Part shown: positions 8,208-16,806 of the stretch, piece after piece
Layout of the letters: every line of letters starts with the position of its first letter
How positions within the stretch are numbered: position 1 is the stretch's first letter
NCBI RefSeq assembly: GCF_019443405.1
Contig: NZ_CP080376.1
Coordinates: 620,001-684,000, forward strand
DNA: 64,000 bases
Direction of reading: 5' to 3'
Source of the DNA: Brevundimonas sp. PAMC22021
Lineage (GTDB): Bacteria; Pseudomonadota; Alphaproteobacteria; Caulobacterales; Caulobacteraceae
Made by a program: the position numbers and the translations under genes
Notes under the pieces: model-generated
The model's database searches: none
What the model was told of the DNA's origin: nothing
Seen by the model: the letters and a program-made list of their open reading frames with translations, nothing else

Positions 8208-9389
8208 ATGACGCTGATGTCGCTTGCGCTTTCCACGCTGCTGTTCGAGTGGCGCCGCTACATGGCGGCGGTGATGGCGCTTGCGCTGTCGGGCCTGCTG
8301 GTGCTGGCCATGACCGGCGTCTTCATCGGCATCGGCAAGAGCTTCACGGCCGCCATCGAGCGATCCAGCGCCGACATCTTCATCATGCAGCCGGGCGCCA
8401 AGGCGCTGTTCAGCGGCCCTTCGGGTGTGCCGCGCCGTTTCATCCCCCTGGCCTACAACCACCCGGAAGTGGTCGAGGTGAAGCCGCTCGACATGACGGG
8501 CGGCAATTTCCAGAACATCCGCGAGGTCGATCCCACGGCGACGCAGGCCGAACGCGCCCGCCAAGGCGCGCCGCGCCAGAAGCAGGTGCTGGTGAACATC
8601 ATCGACACGGCGCCAGGCTCGGTCACCATCCCGGTCGATTATTCGGACGAACTGGTTGATGCGTTGCGCCAACCCTACACCGTCGCGATCGACGAGACGG
8701 CTCTGGTTCCGCTGGGCGTCAAGCTTGGCGACAAGGCCCTGTTCAACGGTCAGACGGTGACGGTGGTCGGCATCATGCGCGGCTATCCCAACATGATGCA
8801 GCCGACGATCGTGATGTCGCGCGACACCCTGCGGATGCTTGGACAGGCCGACACGGGGCCGCGCGTCGGGCCGCTGATGGTCAAGCTGCGTGATCCCGCT
8901 CAATCCGACGTGGTCGCGACGCAGCTGAACGCAGCCGGAAACGGGCAATGGAAAGCCTGGACGCGCGCGCAGCTGGCCGAAGCCAATCAGGGCGCGATGT
9001 TCGAGGAAGGCATCCTGATGATCATCATCGGCGGCTGCGCCGTCCTTGGCGTCATCATCGGCGTGGCCATCACCTGGCAGACGCTGCGCGGCGCGATCAT
9101 GGCCAACATCAAGGAGTTCGCCTCGCTCAGAGCACTGGGCGTCGGCATGGGATCCTTGCGCCGGATCGTGGTGGAGCTGAGCTTCTGGGTCGGGGTGGTG
9201 GGCGTGATCGCCGCTGTCGCCCTGACCTGGCTGCTGTCGCTGGCGGCACGCGCCGGAGCGGTGGTCATCGCCATGCCGTTGCTGCTGCTGCTGATCGTGG
9301 GCGGCGGCCTGATCCTGATCGCGGTCGGCTCGGGCCTGCTTTCGCTCGGCATCCTGAAGAAGAGCCAGCCTGCGGATCTGCTGCGATGA
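8208..9389 (+). CDS. ABC transporter permease, FtsX/DevC-like
   Basis: A 393-residue permease with the MacB/FtsX layout. There is one membrane helix near residues 19-44, a large extracytoplasmic domain (about 45-255), then three helices near 265-290, 315-345 and 350-385. The extracytoplasmic part includes VGIMRGYPNMMQPTIVMS. The start is ATG 8208 or ATG 8217; the GGGGGA at 8200-8205 fits the second better (11 nt rather than 2 nt). The stop overlaps the ATPase start by 4 nt (ATGA). With the next two genes it forms a DevBCA-type exporter. The substrate is unknown; lipid or glycolipid export is typical of DevBCA relatives. Confidence 0.88.
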   Translation: MTLMSLALSTLLFEWRRYMAAVMALALSGLLVLAMTGVFIGIGKSFTAAIERSSADIFIMQPGAKALFSGPSGVPRRFIPLAYNHPEVVEVKPLDMTGGNFQNIREVDPTATQAERARQGAPRQKQVLVNIIDTAPGSVTIPVDYSDELVDALRQPYTVAIDETALVPLGVKLGDKALFNGQTVTVVGIMRGYPNMMQPTIVMSRDTLRMLGQADTGPRVGPLMVKLRDPAQSDVVATQLNAAGNGQWKAWTRAQLAEANQGAMFEEGILMIIIGGCAVLGVIIGVAITWQTLRGAIMANIKEFASLRALGVGMGSLRRIVVELSFWVGVVGVIAAVALTWLLSLAARAGAVVIAMPLLLLLIVGGGLILIAVGSGLLSLGILKKSQPADLLR

Positions 9390-10144
9390 ACATCCATACG
9401 AAAGTTCACGGCAAGCACGGCGACTTCGCGATCGAAGCCAAGGGTCTGGTCAAGCGGTTCAAGTCCGGCAAGGCCTGGGTCGAGGTGCTGAAGGACGTCG
9501 ATTTCGACGCCAAGCACGGCGATCTGACCATGGTCATGGGGCCGTCCGGTTCGGGCAAGTCGACGCTGATCGCGGCGCTGTCGGGCCTGTTGAAGCCGGA
9601 AGAGGGGCGGGTGGACGTGCTGGATGTCGACGACCTGTGGAAATTCTCCTCGGGCAGGATCGACAAGTTCCGCCTGGATAACTGCGGCTTCATCTTCCAG
9701 GGCTTCAACCTGTTCCCCTCGCTGACCGCCTTGCAACAGGTGGAGACGGTGCTGAAGTTTCAGGGGCTGACGTCCGGCCAGGCCAGGAAGCGCGCCACCG
9801 TCGCGCTGGAGGAAGTCGGGCTCGGTCACCGCCTGCATCAACGCCCGGCGGCCCTGTCCGGCGGTGAAAAGCAGCGCGTGGCGATCGCCCGCGCCCTGGC
9901 CAAGGACCCCAAGATCCTGTTTGCGGACGAGCCGACCTCGGCGCTCGACGGCGAGAACGGCCAGGTCGTGATCCGCCTGCTGCGCCGCGCGGCGACCGAG
10001 CACGGCGCCGCCGTCATCTGCGTGACCCACGATCCCCGCCTGGAGGCCTGGGCCGACCGGGTCATCCACATCGAGGACGGCAAGATCCTGGACGACCAGC
10101 GCCGCATCCCCAATCCGGACGCCGTTCTGGCGTCGCACCACTGA
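9386..10144 (+). CDS. ABC transporter ATP-binding protein, MacB/DevA-like
   Basis: A 252-residue ATPase that powers the permease encoded just upstream. Walker A is GPSGSGKST (52-60), the Q-loop is in FIFQGFN (103-109), the signature is LSGGEKQRVAIARAL (158-172), Walker B is ILFADEP (177-183), and the H-loop His is H215. The ATG at 9386 overlaps the permease stop. Upstream in-frame sequence overlaps the permease gene and is not coding. A C-terminal tail ending in PDAVLASHH follows the conserved DGKILDDQRRI. All functional motifs are intact. Confidence 0.95.
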   Translation: MNIHTKVHGKHGDFAIEAKGLVKRFKSGKAWVEVLKDVDFDAKHGDLTMVMGPSGSGKSTLIAALSGLLKPEEGRVDVLDVDDLWKFSSGRIDKFRLDNCGFIFQGFNLFPSLTALQQVETVLKFQGLTSGQARKRATVALEEVGLGHRLHQRPAALSGGEKQRVAIARALAKDPKILFADEPTSALDGENGQVVIRLLRRAATEHGAAVICVTHDPRLEAWADRVIHIEDGKILDDQRRIPNPDAVLASHH

Positions 10145-10172
10145 AACGATCGACTTTTAGGACCGAACGCCC

Positions 10173-11180
10173 ATGCCTGCCCTGCTGAAGAAGAAGCGCT
10201 TCTGGATCGGCATCCTGCTGGTCATCGTCGTGATCGTGGGATTCATGAGCCTGCAGGCGGCCGGCAAGGCCAAGAAGGCCGAGCTGGACAAGGCCGCCCA
10301 GACCAAGGTCGAGAGCCCCTATGCCGCCATCGCCAACGGGCGCGTGGACATCGAGGGCGGCCTGATCCAGGTCGCGGCGCGACGCGGCGGCGTGGTGCGC
10401 GAGGTGCTGGTGCAGGAAGGCGAACGCGTCACCGCCGGCCAGATCCTGGCCCGCCAGGAGGACGACGAAGCCCGCTTGGCCGTCCAGAGCGCCGCCGCCG
10501 CCGTGTCGCAGGCCGAAAGCCAGATGGCCCAGACCCGCGTCGCCATCCGCACGGCTCAGCGCGAGCATGAGCGGCTGGGCCGTCTCGTCGCCACCAACTT
10601 CGTCGCCGCCCAGCGCATGGACCAGGCGCAGGACGCCATCTCCACCGCCCAGGCCCAGATGCAAGCCCAGCAGGCGGCGGTGCAGACCGCGCGCGCCCAG
10701 TACGACCAGGCTCGCTACAACCAGGAACTGACGGTGATCCGCGCGCCGATGTCCGGCCGCATCGTTCGCCGCTACGCCAATCCGGGCGCGGGCGCATCGA
10801 CCCTGAACGTCTCCACCATGTTCGACCTGGAGCCGGACGCGCCGCGCATCATCCGCGCCGAGGTGGTGGAAAGCGACCTGCCCAACCTGCGCGACGGTCA
10901 GGCGGTCGAGATTTCGCCAGAGGGCGACGCCAGCAAGGTCTATATCGGATCGGTGATGCGCCGCGCCGCCGTGTTCGGCGCCCGCAAGCTGGCTTCGGAC
11001 GATCCCTCGCAACGCACGGATGAGCGGGTGGTCGAGGTCGTGGTCTCAGCCGGCGACGCGCCGCTGCTGATCGGTCAGCGAGTGCTGGTCAAGTTCATGA
11101 AGCCGGGCGAGACCGCCGGCGCGCCGCGCGCCGCCGCGGCGGGCATTGGTCCCGACCGCGCAATGAAGCCGGCGGCGTAA
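10173..11180 (+). CDS. HlyD/DevB-like membrane-fusion protein of the ABC exporter
   Basis: A 335-residue periplasmic adaptor anchored by one N-terminal helix (about residues 10-28). The lipoyl-like half motifs (VAARRGGVVREVLVQEGE and ELTVIRAPMSGRIVRR) flank an Ala/Gln-rich alpha-helical hairpin from about 105 to 190. A beta-barrel domain follows (EVVESDLPNLRDGQAVEIS). It lies 28 nt after the ATPase gene in the same operon. No outer-membrane factor gene is in the window, so a TolC-like channel would be supplied from elsewhere. Confidence 0.9.
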   Translation: MPALLKKKRFWIGILLVIVVIVGFMSLQAAGKAKKAELDKAAQTKVESPYAAIANGRVDIEGGLIQVAARRGGVVREVLVQEGERVTAGQILARQEDDEARLAVQSAAAAVSQAESQMAQTRVAIRTAQREHERLGRLVATNFVAAQRMDQAQDAISTAQAQMQAQQAAVQTARAQYDQARYNQELTVIRAPMSGRIVRRYANPGAGASTLNVSTMFDLEPDAPRIIRAEVVESDLPNLRDGQAVEISPEGDASKVYIGSVMRRAAVFGARKLASDDPSQRTDERVVEVVVSAGDAPLLIGQRVLVKFMKPGETAGAPRAAAAGIGPDRAMKPAA

Positions 11181-11193
11181 TCGACAGGACCGC

Positions 11194-12003
11194 TCAGCGG
11201 CCGGTGAAGTTCGCCGGCCGCTTGTTCAGGACGGCGTCGACGCCCTCGGCATGGTCGTCGGTCAGGTGAGCCAGCGCCTGCAGGGCCGCCGACATCTCCA
11301 GCATCTGATCGAAGTTGGCGTCTCGGCCTTGCCGCAGCAGGGCCTTGGCCATGCGCAGCGCCTGCGGCGGCTGGCTCGCGATCTGGCGCGCGACGGATGT
11401 GGCCTCATCCATCAACTGCTCGTGCGCGACGACGCGGTTGACCAGGCCCCACCGTTCGGCGGTTTCCGCGTCGATGGAGCGGGCGGTGAACAGCATCTCG
11501 GCCGCGCGGGCATAGCCGACGTTGCGCGGCAACAGCCAGGAGCCGCCGTCGCCCGGAATAATGCCCAGCTTCAGGAACGGCACGCCGAAGATGGCGCGCT
11601 CCGAAGCGATGCGGATGTCCGCCAGACCCGCAATGTCGCAGCCCAGTCCCATGGCCGGTCCATTCACGGCCGCCACCAAAGGAACCTCCAGCCCATAGAG
11701 GGACCGCACGATGCGGTGGACGACGCGGCGGTAGCGTTCCCGGACTTGGACGCCATTGCCCTCGAACAGGTCGCGCCGGTCGCGCATGGCCGTCAGGTCG
11801 CCCCCGGCCGAAAAGGCGCGGCCAGCGCCGGTCAGCACCACGCAGCGTACCGAAGGATCGGCGTTGACCCGCTCGCACGCCGCCGCGACCTCCTTGCCGT
11901 CACCGAGATCGGGCAGGGCGTTCAACCGTGCTTCGCGGTCCAGCGTCCAGAGCAGGATCGGGCCGTCCTCACCGTCCAGGCGTTCCTCGGCGATCAGCGG
12001 CAT
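11194..12003 (-). CDS. Enoyl-CoA hydratase/isomerase (crotonase) family protein
   Basis: A 269-residue crotonase. The oxyanion-hole segment is GRAFSAGGDLTAM and the second conserved block is NGPAMGLGCDIAGLADIRIA. The C-terminal region MAKALLRQGRDANF is typical. The usual second catalytic Glu region, normally LxPExG, reads IIPGDGGSWLLP, so one acidic residue is shifted or absent; activity as a classical hydratase is uncertain. The ATG at 12003 has AGGAGA 8 nt upstream. Earlier in-frame codons are not supported. It converges with the ABC exporter operon. The substrate is an acyl-CoA of unknown chain. Confidence 0.87.
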   Translation of the reverse strand: MPLIAEERLDGEDGPILLWTLDREARLNALPDLGDGKEVAAACERVNADPSVRCVVLTGAGRAFSAGGDLTAMRDRRDLFEGNGVQVRERYRRVVHRIVRSLYGLEVPLVAAVNGPAMGLGCDIAGLADIRIASERAIFGVPFLKLGIIPGDGGSWLLPRNVGYARAAEMLFTARSIDAETAERWGLVNRVVAHEQLMDEATSVARQIASQPPQALRMAKALLRQGRDANFDQMLEMSAALQALAHLTDDHAEGVDAVLNKRPANFTGR

Positions 12004-12071
12004 GGGCGTTTTCTCCTGAGACCAACCCCCGTCATCCACCCGCGCCGTCGCGTCAGGCAAGGCCCGGATGC

Positions 12072-12105
12072 AAAAAGCCCCGGCGCAACGGCCGGGGCTT
12101 TGTTT
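12072..12105 (-). terminator. Rho-independent terminator
   Basis: A perfect 11-bp stem, AAAGCCCCGGC/GCCGGGGCTTT, with a 6-nt loop, followed on the minus strand by TTTTT. It sits 20 nt after the stop of the 51-residue gene at 12125-12280 and insulates it from the crotonase gene. The stem also has T residues on the plus strand, but no plus-strand gene ends here. Confidence 0.85.
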
Positions 12106-12124
12106 GCGGATCAAGAGGCCGCGT

Positions 12125-12280
12125 TCAGCCGCGCTTCTTGATCTCGATGGGCACGAAGTTCGAGGGGTGGCTGACCACCCGACCCGCGTTGGACGGCATG
12201 TGCCGCGTGTTCACCAGCATCCCGCCCCACAGGGCGAAGGACATCATGGCGTGCTGGAGGTTGCGCTCCTTATCGTTCAT
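12125..12280 (-). CDS. Small conserved-looking protein, 51 residues, unknown function
   Basis: I do not recognise this protein. The start is set by a strong ribosome-binding site (AAAGGAGA, 7 nt before ATG 12280), and the gene ends in a well-formed terminator, so it is very likely a real single-gene transcript. The sequence begins MNDKERNLQHAMMSF and has a short semi-hydrophobic stretch (MMSFALWGGMLV) that is too short for a confident membrane helix. It ends with a basic IEIKKRG. It is divergent from the DUF1289 gene, sharing about 110 nt of upstream DNA. Confidence 0.7.
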   Translation of the reverse strand: MNDKERNLQHAMMSFALWGGMLVNTRHMPSNAGRVVSHPSNFVPIEIKKRG

Positions 12281-12392
12281 CTTGGCGTCTCCTTTCGCAG
12301 AACGATGAAAAGAGACGCGTCGTGCTTGTGGGGGGATCTCACCCGCTTCAGTCGTTTCGCGTCGGCTTCTATATGACAGGTTTGCGACATAA

Positions 12393-12635
12393 ATGCAAGA
12401 AACGGATGAAATTGGCTCGTTGGCGGTGAGCAGCAGGTCGCCCGGTCCGCCCAGATCCATCGCCAGCCCCTGCGTACAGGTCTGCACCGTCGATGGCGCG
12501 TCCGGCCTGTGCCTTGGCTGCTATCGCACTCTGCAGGAGATCGGCGGCTGGCGGGCGCTCGGCGAGGAAGGCCGCGCCCGGGTAATGGCCGAACTGCCGT
12601 CGCGCCGGGCTCGCCATTCTCCCGACGCCGGCTGA
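12393..12635 (+). CDS. DUF1289 family protein
   Basis: An 80-residue protein with the four-cysteine DUF1289 signature SPCVQVCTVDGASGLCLGCY, followed by RTLQEIGGW. The spacing CxxxCx8CxxC suggests a small metal (zinc or Fe-S) site, but the family's role is not established. The ATG at 12393 gives an N-terminal extension of about 25 residues rich in Ser/Pro. A later GTG is possible, since the conserved core starts only at residue 25. It is divergent from the 51-residue gene. Confidence 0.8.
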   Translation: MQETDEIGSLAVSSRSPGPPRSIASPCVQVCTVDGASGLCLGCYRTLQEIGGWRALGEEGRARVMAELPSRRARHSPDAG

Positions 12636-12737
12636 GCCGTAACCTTTCGTCAGGCACGTCGCTTCATCCCACACCAACCGTAAGCCCTTAGAACCCGAGA
12701 TGGTCGCACGACCGGCGATCATCCTGTGTGGGTTCTC

Positions 12738-13259
12738 ATGTTCGACAAGGCCATTCAGTCGTCATTCGTCCTCGGCGCGGCCCTGCTGGCGTCGCTGGGC
12801 GCCGCCTATGGCTTGAACCACCTGTCCTCGGGCGGCCAAGCGCAGGCCGCGGTGGCGACAACGGCGCCCGCCATGTCGCCGCCGGCCAGCGGACAGGCGG
12901 CCCAGGTGGTGCGCGGCGCCGACGGCCACTACTGGGCCGAGGCCGAGATCGACGGCCGCGCGGTGCGGGTGCTGGTCGACACCGGCGCCACGGTGGTGGC
13001 TCTGACGCGTCAGGACGCCCAGCGCTTGGGCCTGAAGGTCACGCCGGATGACTTCGATCGCGCGGTGCAGACGGCGTCGGGAGAAGCCAAGGCCGCTTCC
13101 GTCACGCTGGCGTCGGTGTCCGTCGCCGGCGCCACGGTGCGCAAGGTCGAGGCCCTGGTGGTGGAAGAGGGTCTGGCCCATTCGCTTCTGGGCATGAGCT
13201 ATCTGGGACGGCTGTCGCGCTTCGAGGCCTCGCCGGCCGGCCTGACGCTGCGACCCTAG
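12738..13259 (+). CDS. TIGR02281-type retropepsin-like aspartic protease, membrane-anchored
   Basis: A 173-residue clan AA protease. An N-terminal hydrophobic segment (about residues 9-27) should anchor it to the inner membrane with the catalytic domain in the periplasm. The active-site triad motif is VDTGATVVAL (D81), preceded by the flap-side strand GHYWAEAEIDGRAVRVLV. The C-terminal LLGMSYLGRLSRFE is the family hallmark. Only one DTG is present, so the enzyme should work as a homodimer. A GTG at 12726 would add four residues; I chose ATG 12738. Its stop overlaps that of pgsA by a few nucleotides on the opposite strand. Confidence 0.88.
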   Translation: MFDKAIQSSFVLGAALLASLGAAYGLNHLSSGGQAQAAVATTAPAMSPPASGQAAQVVRGADGHYWAEAEIDGRAVRVLVDTGATVVALTRQDAQRLGLKVTPDDFDRAVQTASGEAKAASVTLASVSVAGATVRKVEALVVEEGLAHSLLGMSYLGRLSRFEASPAGLTLRP

Positions 13260-13897
13260 ACGCCGCCCATCTGGCGGCGCGCCTCGCGGAAGTACTGCCA
13301 GCCGGTCCAGACGGTGATCACGGCGGCGAACCAGATCAGGAAGACGGCGAACGACTCGAACGCCGGCTGCCATGACAGCGGCGATCCGTCCGCCTGCTGC
13401 AAGCCGAACGCCGGCCACAGCAGCGTCAGCTGAAGCGCGGCCAGGGCCACCATCTGCAGCGTGGTCTTCCACTTGGCCAACAGGGTGACTGGCAACTGAA
13501 CACGGCCGGCCGTGGTCTCGCGCAGGGCCGACACCGCAAACTCCCGGAACAGGATCAGACCGCAGGGCAGGGCGATGCCGGGCAGGGATCCCGAGGCCAG
13601 AACGCCCAGGATGGCGCCGGTGATCAGCACCTTGTCCGCGATGGGGTCCAGGATCGCGCCCCAGCGGCTGACCGCGTTCCAGCGGCGCGCCAGAAAGCCG
13701 TCGACCCAGTCTGTCGAGGCCGCGATCACGAAAATCCAAAAGGCCCAGACGCCGAAGTCCTGCTGCGCCTGCGGCGACAGGATCGCATCCAGCGCGCCAG
13801 GCGCCGCCCCCGCCAGCATGGTGAACATCACCACCCCGGCCGCCAGCCGGATCGCGGTCAGGATGTTGGGGATCGGATTGGGGCGGGTCGGGGTCAC
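13256..13897 (-). CDS. pgsA: CDP-diacylglycerol-glycerol-3-phosphate 3-phosphatidyltransferase
   Basis: This enzyme makes phosphatidylglycerol phosphate from CDP-diacylglycerol and glycerol-3-phosphate in the inner membrane, the committed step to phosphatidylglycerol and cardiolipin. It is a 213-residue protein with several membrane helices. The complete CDP-alcohol phosphotransferase motif is D63xxDG67xxAR71x8G80xxxD84xxxD88. I chose GTG 13897 (MTPTRPNPIPNILTAIR), which has GAGG 6 nt upstream and puts the conserved PNxLTxxR at residue 10. A TTG at 13936 would add 13 residues of poor character. In many alphaproteobacteria pgsA sits beside uvrC; here about 3.3 kb separates them. Confidence 0.93.
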   Translation of the reverse strand: MTPTRPNPIPNILTAIRLAAGVVMFTMLAGAAPGALDAILSPQAQQDFGVWAFWIFVIAASTDWVDGFLARRWNAVSRWGAILDPIADKVLITGAILGVLASGSLPGIALPCGLILFREFAVSALRETTAGRVQLPVTLLAKWKTTLQMVALAALQLTLLWPAFGLQQADGSPLSWQPAFESFAVFLIWFAAVITVWTGWQYFREARRQMGGV

Positions 13898-14006
13898 GGT
13901 CGGCCTCGAGAAAACAGCGATGAACTGTAAAGCCAACGCTTCTAGCCGCCGGATCGTCGCAAGTCTTCCCTATGCAGCGTTGCCGCATCTTCGCTAGGCA
14001 TGGGAC

Positions 14007-15062
14007 ATGAGGACCCTTGTTCCCGATCCGCAGGTGATCGCGCCCAACTTCAAGCGGCGGCTGTCAGGCGTGACCACGACCCTGTTCCGCGTGGCGCCCG
14101 TGCAGGCCCGGTCGCTGCGGCTCGCCGTGCTGGGGCCGGTCGTGCCGGGCGAAATCCCGCAGATACGCTTTCGCGACCTCCCGCGCCTGGCGAGGCGTCC
14201 GGCGGACCGGCCGTTCCGCATCTGGCATGCGCGCCGCAACGTCGAGATGCTGGCGGGCGTGGTCCTGCGGGACCTGTTGCGATTTCCGATGAAGCTGGTC
14301 TTCACCAGCGCCTCGCAAAGGAAGCACACCGGCTGGAGCCGATTTCTGATCGGGCGGATGGATGCGGTGGTGTCGGTGTCGGAATTCACCGCCGCCTATC
14401 TGCAGAGATCGTCAACTGTGGTGATGCACGGCATCGACACAGGGGTGTTCCGGCCAGCCTTCGACGGCGAGGCGCGTCCGGCCGATCTGCCGCCCAGCGG
14501 TCGCCTGGTCGGCTGCTTCGGGCGCATCCGACGGCAGAAGGGCACGGACGTCTTCATCGACGCCATGATCCGGGTCCTGCCTGATCGTCCGGACGTCAAG
14601 GCCGTGGTGCTGGGTCGCGCGACGGGCGAGCACCAGGGATTTCTGGACGCCTTGAAGGCGCGTGTGGCGGCGGCGGGGCTTAGCGACCGCATCCTCTTCC
14701 CCGGCGAGGTGGGGCCGCTGGAGACGCCGGCCTACTACCGCGCACTATCTCTTTACGTCGCGCCCCAGCGTTGGGAGGGCTTCGGCGTGACGCCGCTGGA
14801 GGCGATGGCGTCCGGCGCGCCCGTGGTCGCCACCACCGTCGGCGCCTTCCCAAAGCTGGTGATCGAGGGCGAGACCGGTTCGCTGATCCCGCCGGGCGAC
14901 GTGGAGGCCATGGCGGCGGCGGTGGCGCGGTGGCTCGACGACGAAGCGGGAAGGACGGCGGCGGGCGAGGCGGCGCGCAGGCGGGTGGAAGCTCACTTCT
15001 CGCTTGAGGCGGAGGCCGAGGGGCTCAACGCCGTCTATCGCCGCCTCTGGGATCAGGCCTGA
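14007..15062 (+). CDS. Glycosyltransferase family 4, LpsD-like lipopolysaccharide core enzyme
   Basis: A 351-residue GT-B retaining glycosyltransferase. The C-terminal domain shows the nucleotide-sugar site GRIRRQKG (172-179), then the E257-x7-E265 motif in EGFGVTPLEAMASG. The N-terminal half (SGVTTTLFRVAP, IWHARRNVEMLAG) resembles alphaproteobacterial LpsD/LpcC-type mannosyltransferases of the lipopolysaccharide core. Its 3' end overlaps the convergent GT25 gene by 10 bp. Together they point to LPS or outer-core synthesis at the inner membrane. The exact sugar is not determined. Confidence 0.85.
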   Translation: MRTLVPDPQVIAPNFKRRLSGVTTTLFRVAPVQARSLRLAVLGPVVPGEIPQIRFRDLPRLARRPADRPFRIWHARRNVEMLAGVVLRDLLRFPMKLVFTSASQRKHTGWSRFLIGRMDAVVSVSEFTAAYLQRSSTVVMHGIDTGVFRPAFDGEARPADLPPSGRLVGCFGRIRRQKGTDVFIDAMIRVLPDRPDVKAVVLGRATGEHQGFLDALKARVAAAGLSDRILFPGEVGPLETPAYYRALSLYVAPQRWEGFGVTPLEAMASGAPVVATTVGAFPKLVIEGETGSLIPPGDVEAMAAAVARWLDDEAGRTAAGEAARRRVEAHFSLEAEAEGLNAVYRRLWDQA

Positions 15063-15859
15063 TCGATCCGGATCGGCAGGATGGCGCGGAACTCGTCATC
15101 GTCAAAGGCGACTGGCCGCAGCACCACATCAAATAGGCGGCGTAGATGCAGCCCCGCCAGACGAAACTGCGTCGCCACCCTGCGAACTCTGAAGATCGGC
15201 CGCTTGCGCTCCTTTGGCGCGCCGATCCGCTCCTTGCAGATGGAGGTGGCGATGGTGATGCCGGGATCGAAGCCGCGCTCGGTCAGGATGTGGGCCTGAC
15301 GCGCCAGGGCCGGCTCTACCTGCGCCATGTTCAGCCGCGCGACAGCGAACAGAAAGGCGTCGGACGGCGCGGCGGTGGTCTCCATCAGCGTGAGCAGTTT
15401 GGCGGCTCCGGCGGGCGAAACGTGGTAGGCGGCCGAGCCGGTCTTGTCGCGGATGACGCGGGTGATGCTGAAGTCGGCTTGCACCTCGCCCGGCCGGCGG
15501 GCGAAGAATTTGGCGCGGCCGAAATCTTCCAGATTGATCAGGTCATAGCCTTGCGGAAGCCGCTGAACGACGCCGGCGAACCGCGGCGACAGCACCGCGT
15601 CGTCCTCCAGCACCACCAGCCCTCCCGGACGATCCAGCGCCATCCGCCACAGCGCCGCATGCGAGCGCAGCAGGGCGATTTCGTTGGGCGTCAGCTTGCG
15701 CTCCCAGGCGTCGGCGAACCGCTCGTATTCGCCCGGCGCCAAGTCCTTGGGTTCGGTCGCGCGCAGCCGCTGAAGCCGAACGCCCCGCGCCTTCCCTTGC
15801 GCCTCCATGAAGGCGCGACGGTCGGCGGCCCGATCCAGGTTGATAAAGAAGACGTCCAC
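15053..15859 (-). CDS. Glycosyltransferase family 25 (LOS/LPS biosynthesis-type)
   Basis: A 268-residue GT25 protein. It starts with the diagnostic strand MDVFFINLDRAADRR, has the SHAALW motif, and carries the metal-binding EDD at 85-87 in LVVLEDDAVLS. Other supporting blocks are YDLINLEDFG and the Ser-rich AAYHVSPAGAAKLL. GT25 enzymes transfer hexoses to lipooligosaccharide cores. The substrate is unknown here, but the convergent LpsD-like gene supports an LPS role. Carbonic anhydrase lies 4 nt upstream on the same strand, so the two may be co-transcribed. Confidence 0.87.
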   Translation of the reverse strand: MDVFFINLDRAADRRAFMEAQGKARGVRLQRLRATEPKDLAPGEYERFADAWERKLTPNEIALLRSHAALWRMALDRPGGLVVLEDDAVLSPRFAGVVQRLPQGYDLINLEDFGRAKFFARRPGEVQADFSITRVIRDKTGSAAYHVSPAGAAKLLTLMETTAAPSDAFLFAVARLNMAQVEPALARQAHILTERGFDPGITIATSICKERIGAPKERKRPIFRVRRVATQFRLAGLHLRRLFDVVLRPVAFDDDEFRAILPIRIDQA

Positions 15860-15863
15860 GTCT

Positions 15864-16493
15864 TCAGTCCGTCGACAGCGGCTCGAAACGCGGCGCCTGG
15901 GTCAGGCGGGTCAGGACGCCATCGGCGATGCCGAAATGCAATCCGTTAAGCGTCAGCTGGCCGGCCGCCTCCCGCTCGGCGATCCAGGGAAAGGTGCGCA
16001 GGTTCCGGATCGACAGGCGAACAATGGCTTCTTCGGCGGCGCGGACGACCTGATCGGGCTCGACGGTTTCCGCCACGTGCTGGACCACCGGCGTGCCCTG
16101 GGCGACCCAGGGCGCCACGAAATCGGGGCAGTCCTCGGGCGCACCCTTCAGCATCGCGCCCACGCCGCCGCAGGAGGCATGGCCCATGACCACGATGCGC
16201 CGGACCTTCAGCACCTTGACGCCGAACTCCAAGGCGGCCGACACGCCGTGAAGCTGGCCGTCCGGCTCATAGGGCGGCACTAGATTGGCGACGTTGCGCA
16301 CCACGAACAGCTCGCCCGGCGCGGCGTCAAAGATCAACGCCGGATCGGCGCGGCTGTCCGAGCAGGCGACGATCAGGGTGTGCGGCTTCTGCCCCTCGGA
16401 AGCCAAGGCCCCGTATTCAGCCCGCGCCTCCGGCCAAGTCTCGGCGCGAAAGCGGCGATAGCCGGCTGTCAGTTCGTCGATGTCGTCGGTCAT
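15864..16493 (-). CDS. Beta-class carbonic anhydrase
   Basis: A 209-residue zinc enzyme that interconverts CO2 and bicarbonate in the cytoplasm. The zinc ligands and the Asp-Arg dyad are visible: C44, D46 and R48 in ACSDSRAD, then H105 and C108 in GHASCGG. The length and the C-terminal block LRTFPWIAEREAAGQL...FGIADG match clade B bacterial enzymes of the Can/CynT type. All key residues are intact. It precedes the GT25 gene by only 4 nt. The upstream region is shared with the divergent vapBC operon. Confidence 0.93.
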   Translation of the reverse strand: MTDDIDELTAGYRRFRAETWPEARAEYGALASEGQKPHTLIVACSDSRADPALIFDAAPGELFVVRNVANLVPPYEPDGQLHGVSAALEFGVKVLKVRRIVVMGHASCGGVGAMLKGAPEDCPDFVAPWVAQGTPVVQHVAETVEPDQVVRAAEEAIVRLSIRNLRTFPWIAEREAAGQLTLNGLHFGIADGVLTRLTQAPRFEPLSTD

Positions 16494-16533
16494 GATTCCG
16501 CCTTAGCCGTTCGCGCGCGTCGGAGAAATGGTG

Positions 16534-16545
16534 TATACGCGTATA
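16534..16545. promoter_or_regulatory. Palindromic operator of the vapBC operon
   Basis: A perfect 12-bp palindrome, TATACGCGTATA, inside the larger imperfect repeat TGTATACGCGTATATACA (16532-16549). It lies just upstream of the AAGGAGG ribosome-binding site of the antitoxin. An AbrB-type antitoxin would autorepress here, alone or with its toxin. The AT-rich core probably overlaps the -10 region. Confidence 0.65.
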
Positions 16546-16560
16546 TACAAGGAGGTGGTC

Positions 16561-16797
16561 ATGCCGATCGTGAGCCGAACATTCCGCAGCGGGAACAGCG
16601 ACGCCGTACGCCTGCCCAAGGAAATCTCCTTCGGTCCCGGCGTCGAGGTCGAGATCGAACGTAGGGGCGACGTGGTGACCATGGTCCTTAAGCGGCCAAC
16701 CGTAAGAGAGATGATGGACAAGCTGAATGCGCTTCCGAAACCCTCCAGCGTCGGTAAGCGGCCGCCATTCATCGCTCCGATCCGCAAGGGGCTATAG
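16561..16797 (+). CDS. vapB: VapB antitoxin, AbrB/MazE-like
   Basis: A 78-residue antitoxin. The N-terminal swapped-hairpin DNA-binding domain is visible in VSRTFRSGNSDAVRLPKEI (compare the family pattern KxFxxGxSQAVRLPKE). The Pro-rich basic C-terminus (KPSSVGKRPPFIAPIRKGL) should wrap the toxin. The start at 16561 is fixed by AGGAGG 5 nt upstream; an in-frame ATG at 16528 lies before the operator and is unlikely. It is followed 9 nt later by the PIN-domain toxin. The palindrome at 16534 is its likely binding site. Confidence 0.87.
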   Translation: MPIVSRTFRSGNSDAVRLPKEISFGPGVEVEIERRGDVVTMVLKRPTVREMMDKLNALPKPSSVGKRPPFIAPIRKGL

Positions 16798-16806
16798 CGT
16801 TTGCTG

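Noticed and set aside
16528..16560. Upstream ATG for the VapB antitoxin
   Set aside because: It precedes the operator palindrome and has no ribosome-binding site, whereas ATG 16561 has AGGAGG 5 nt upstream and begins the conserved domain.
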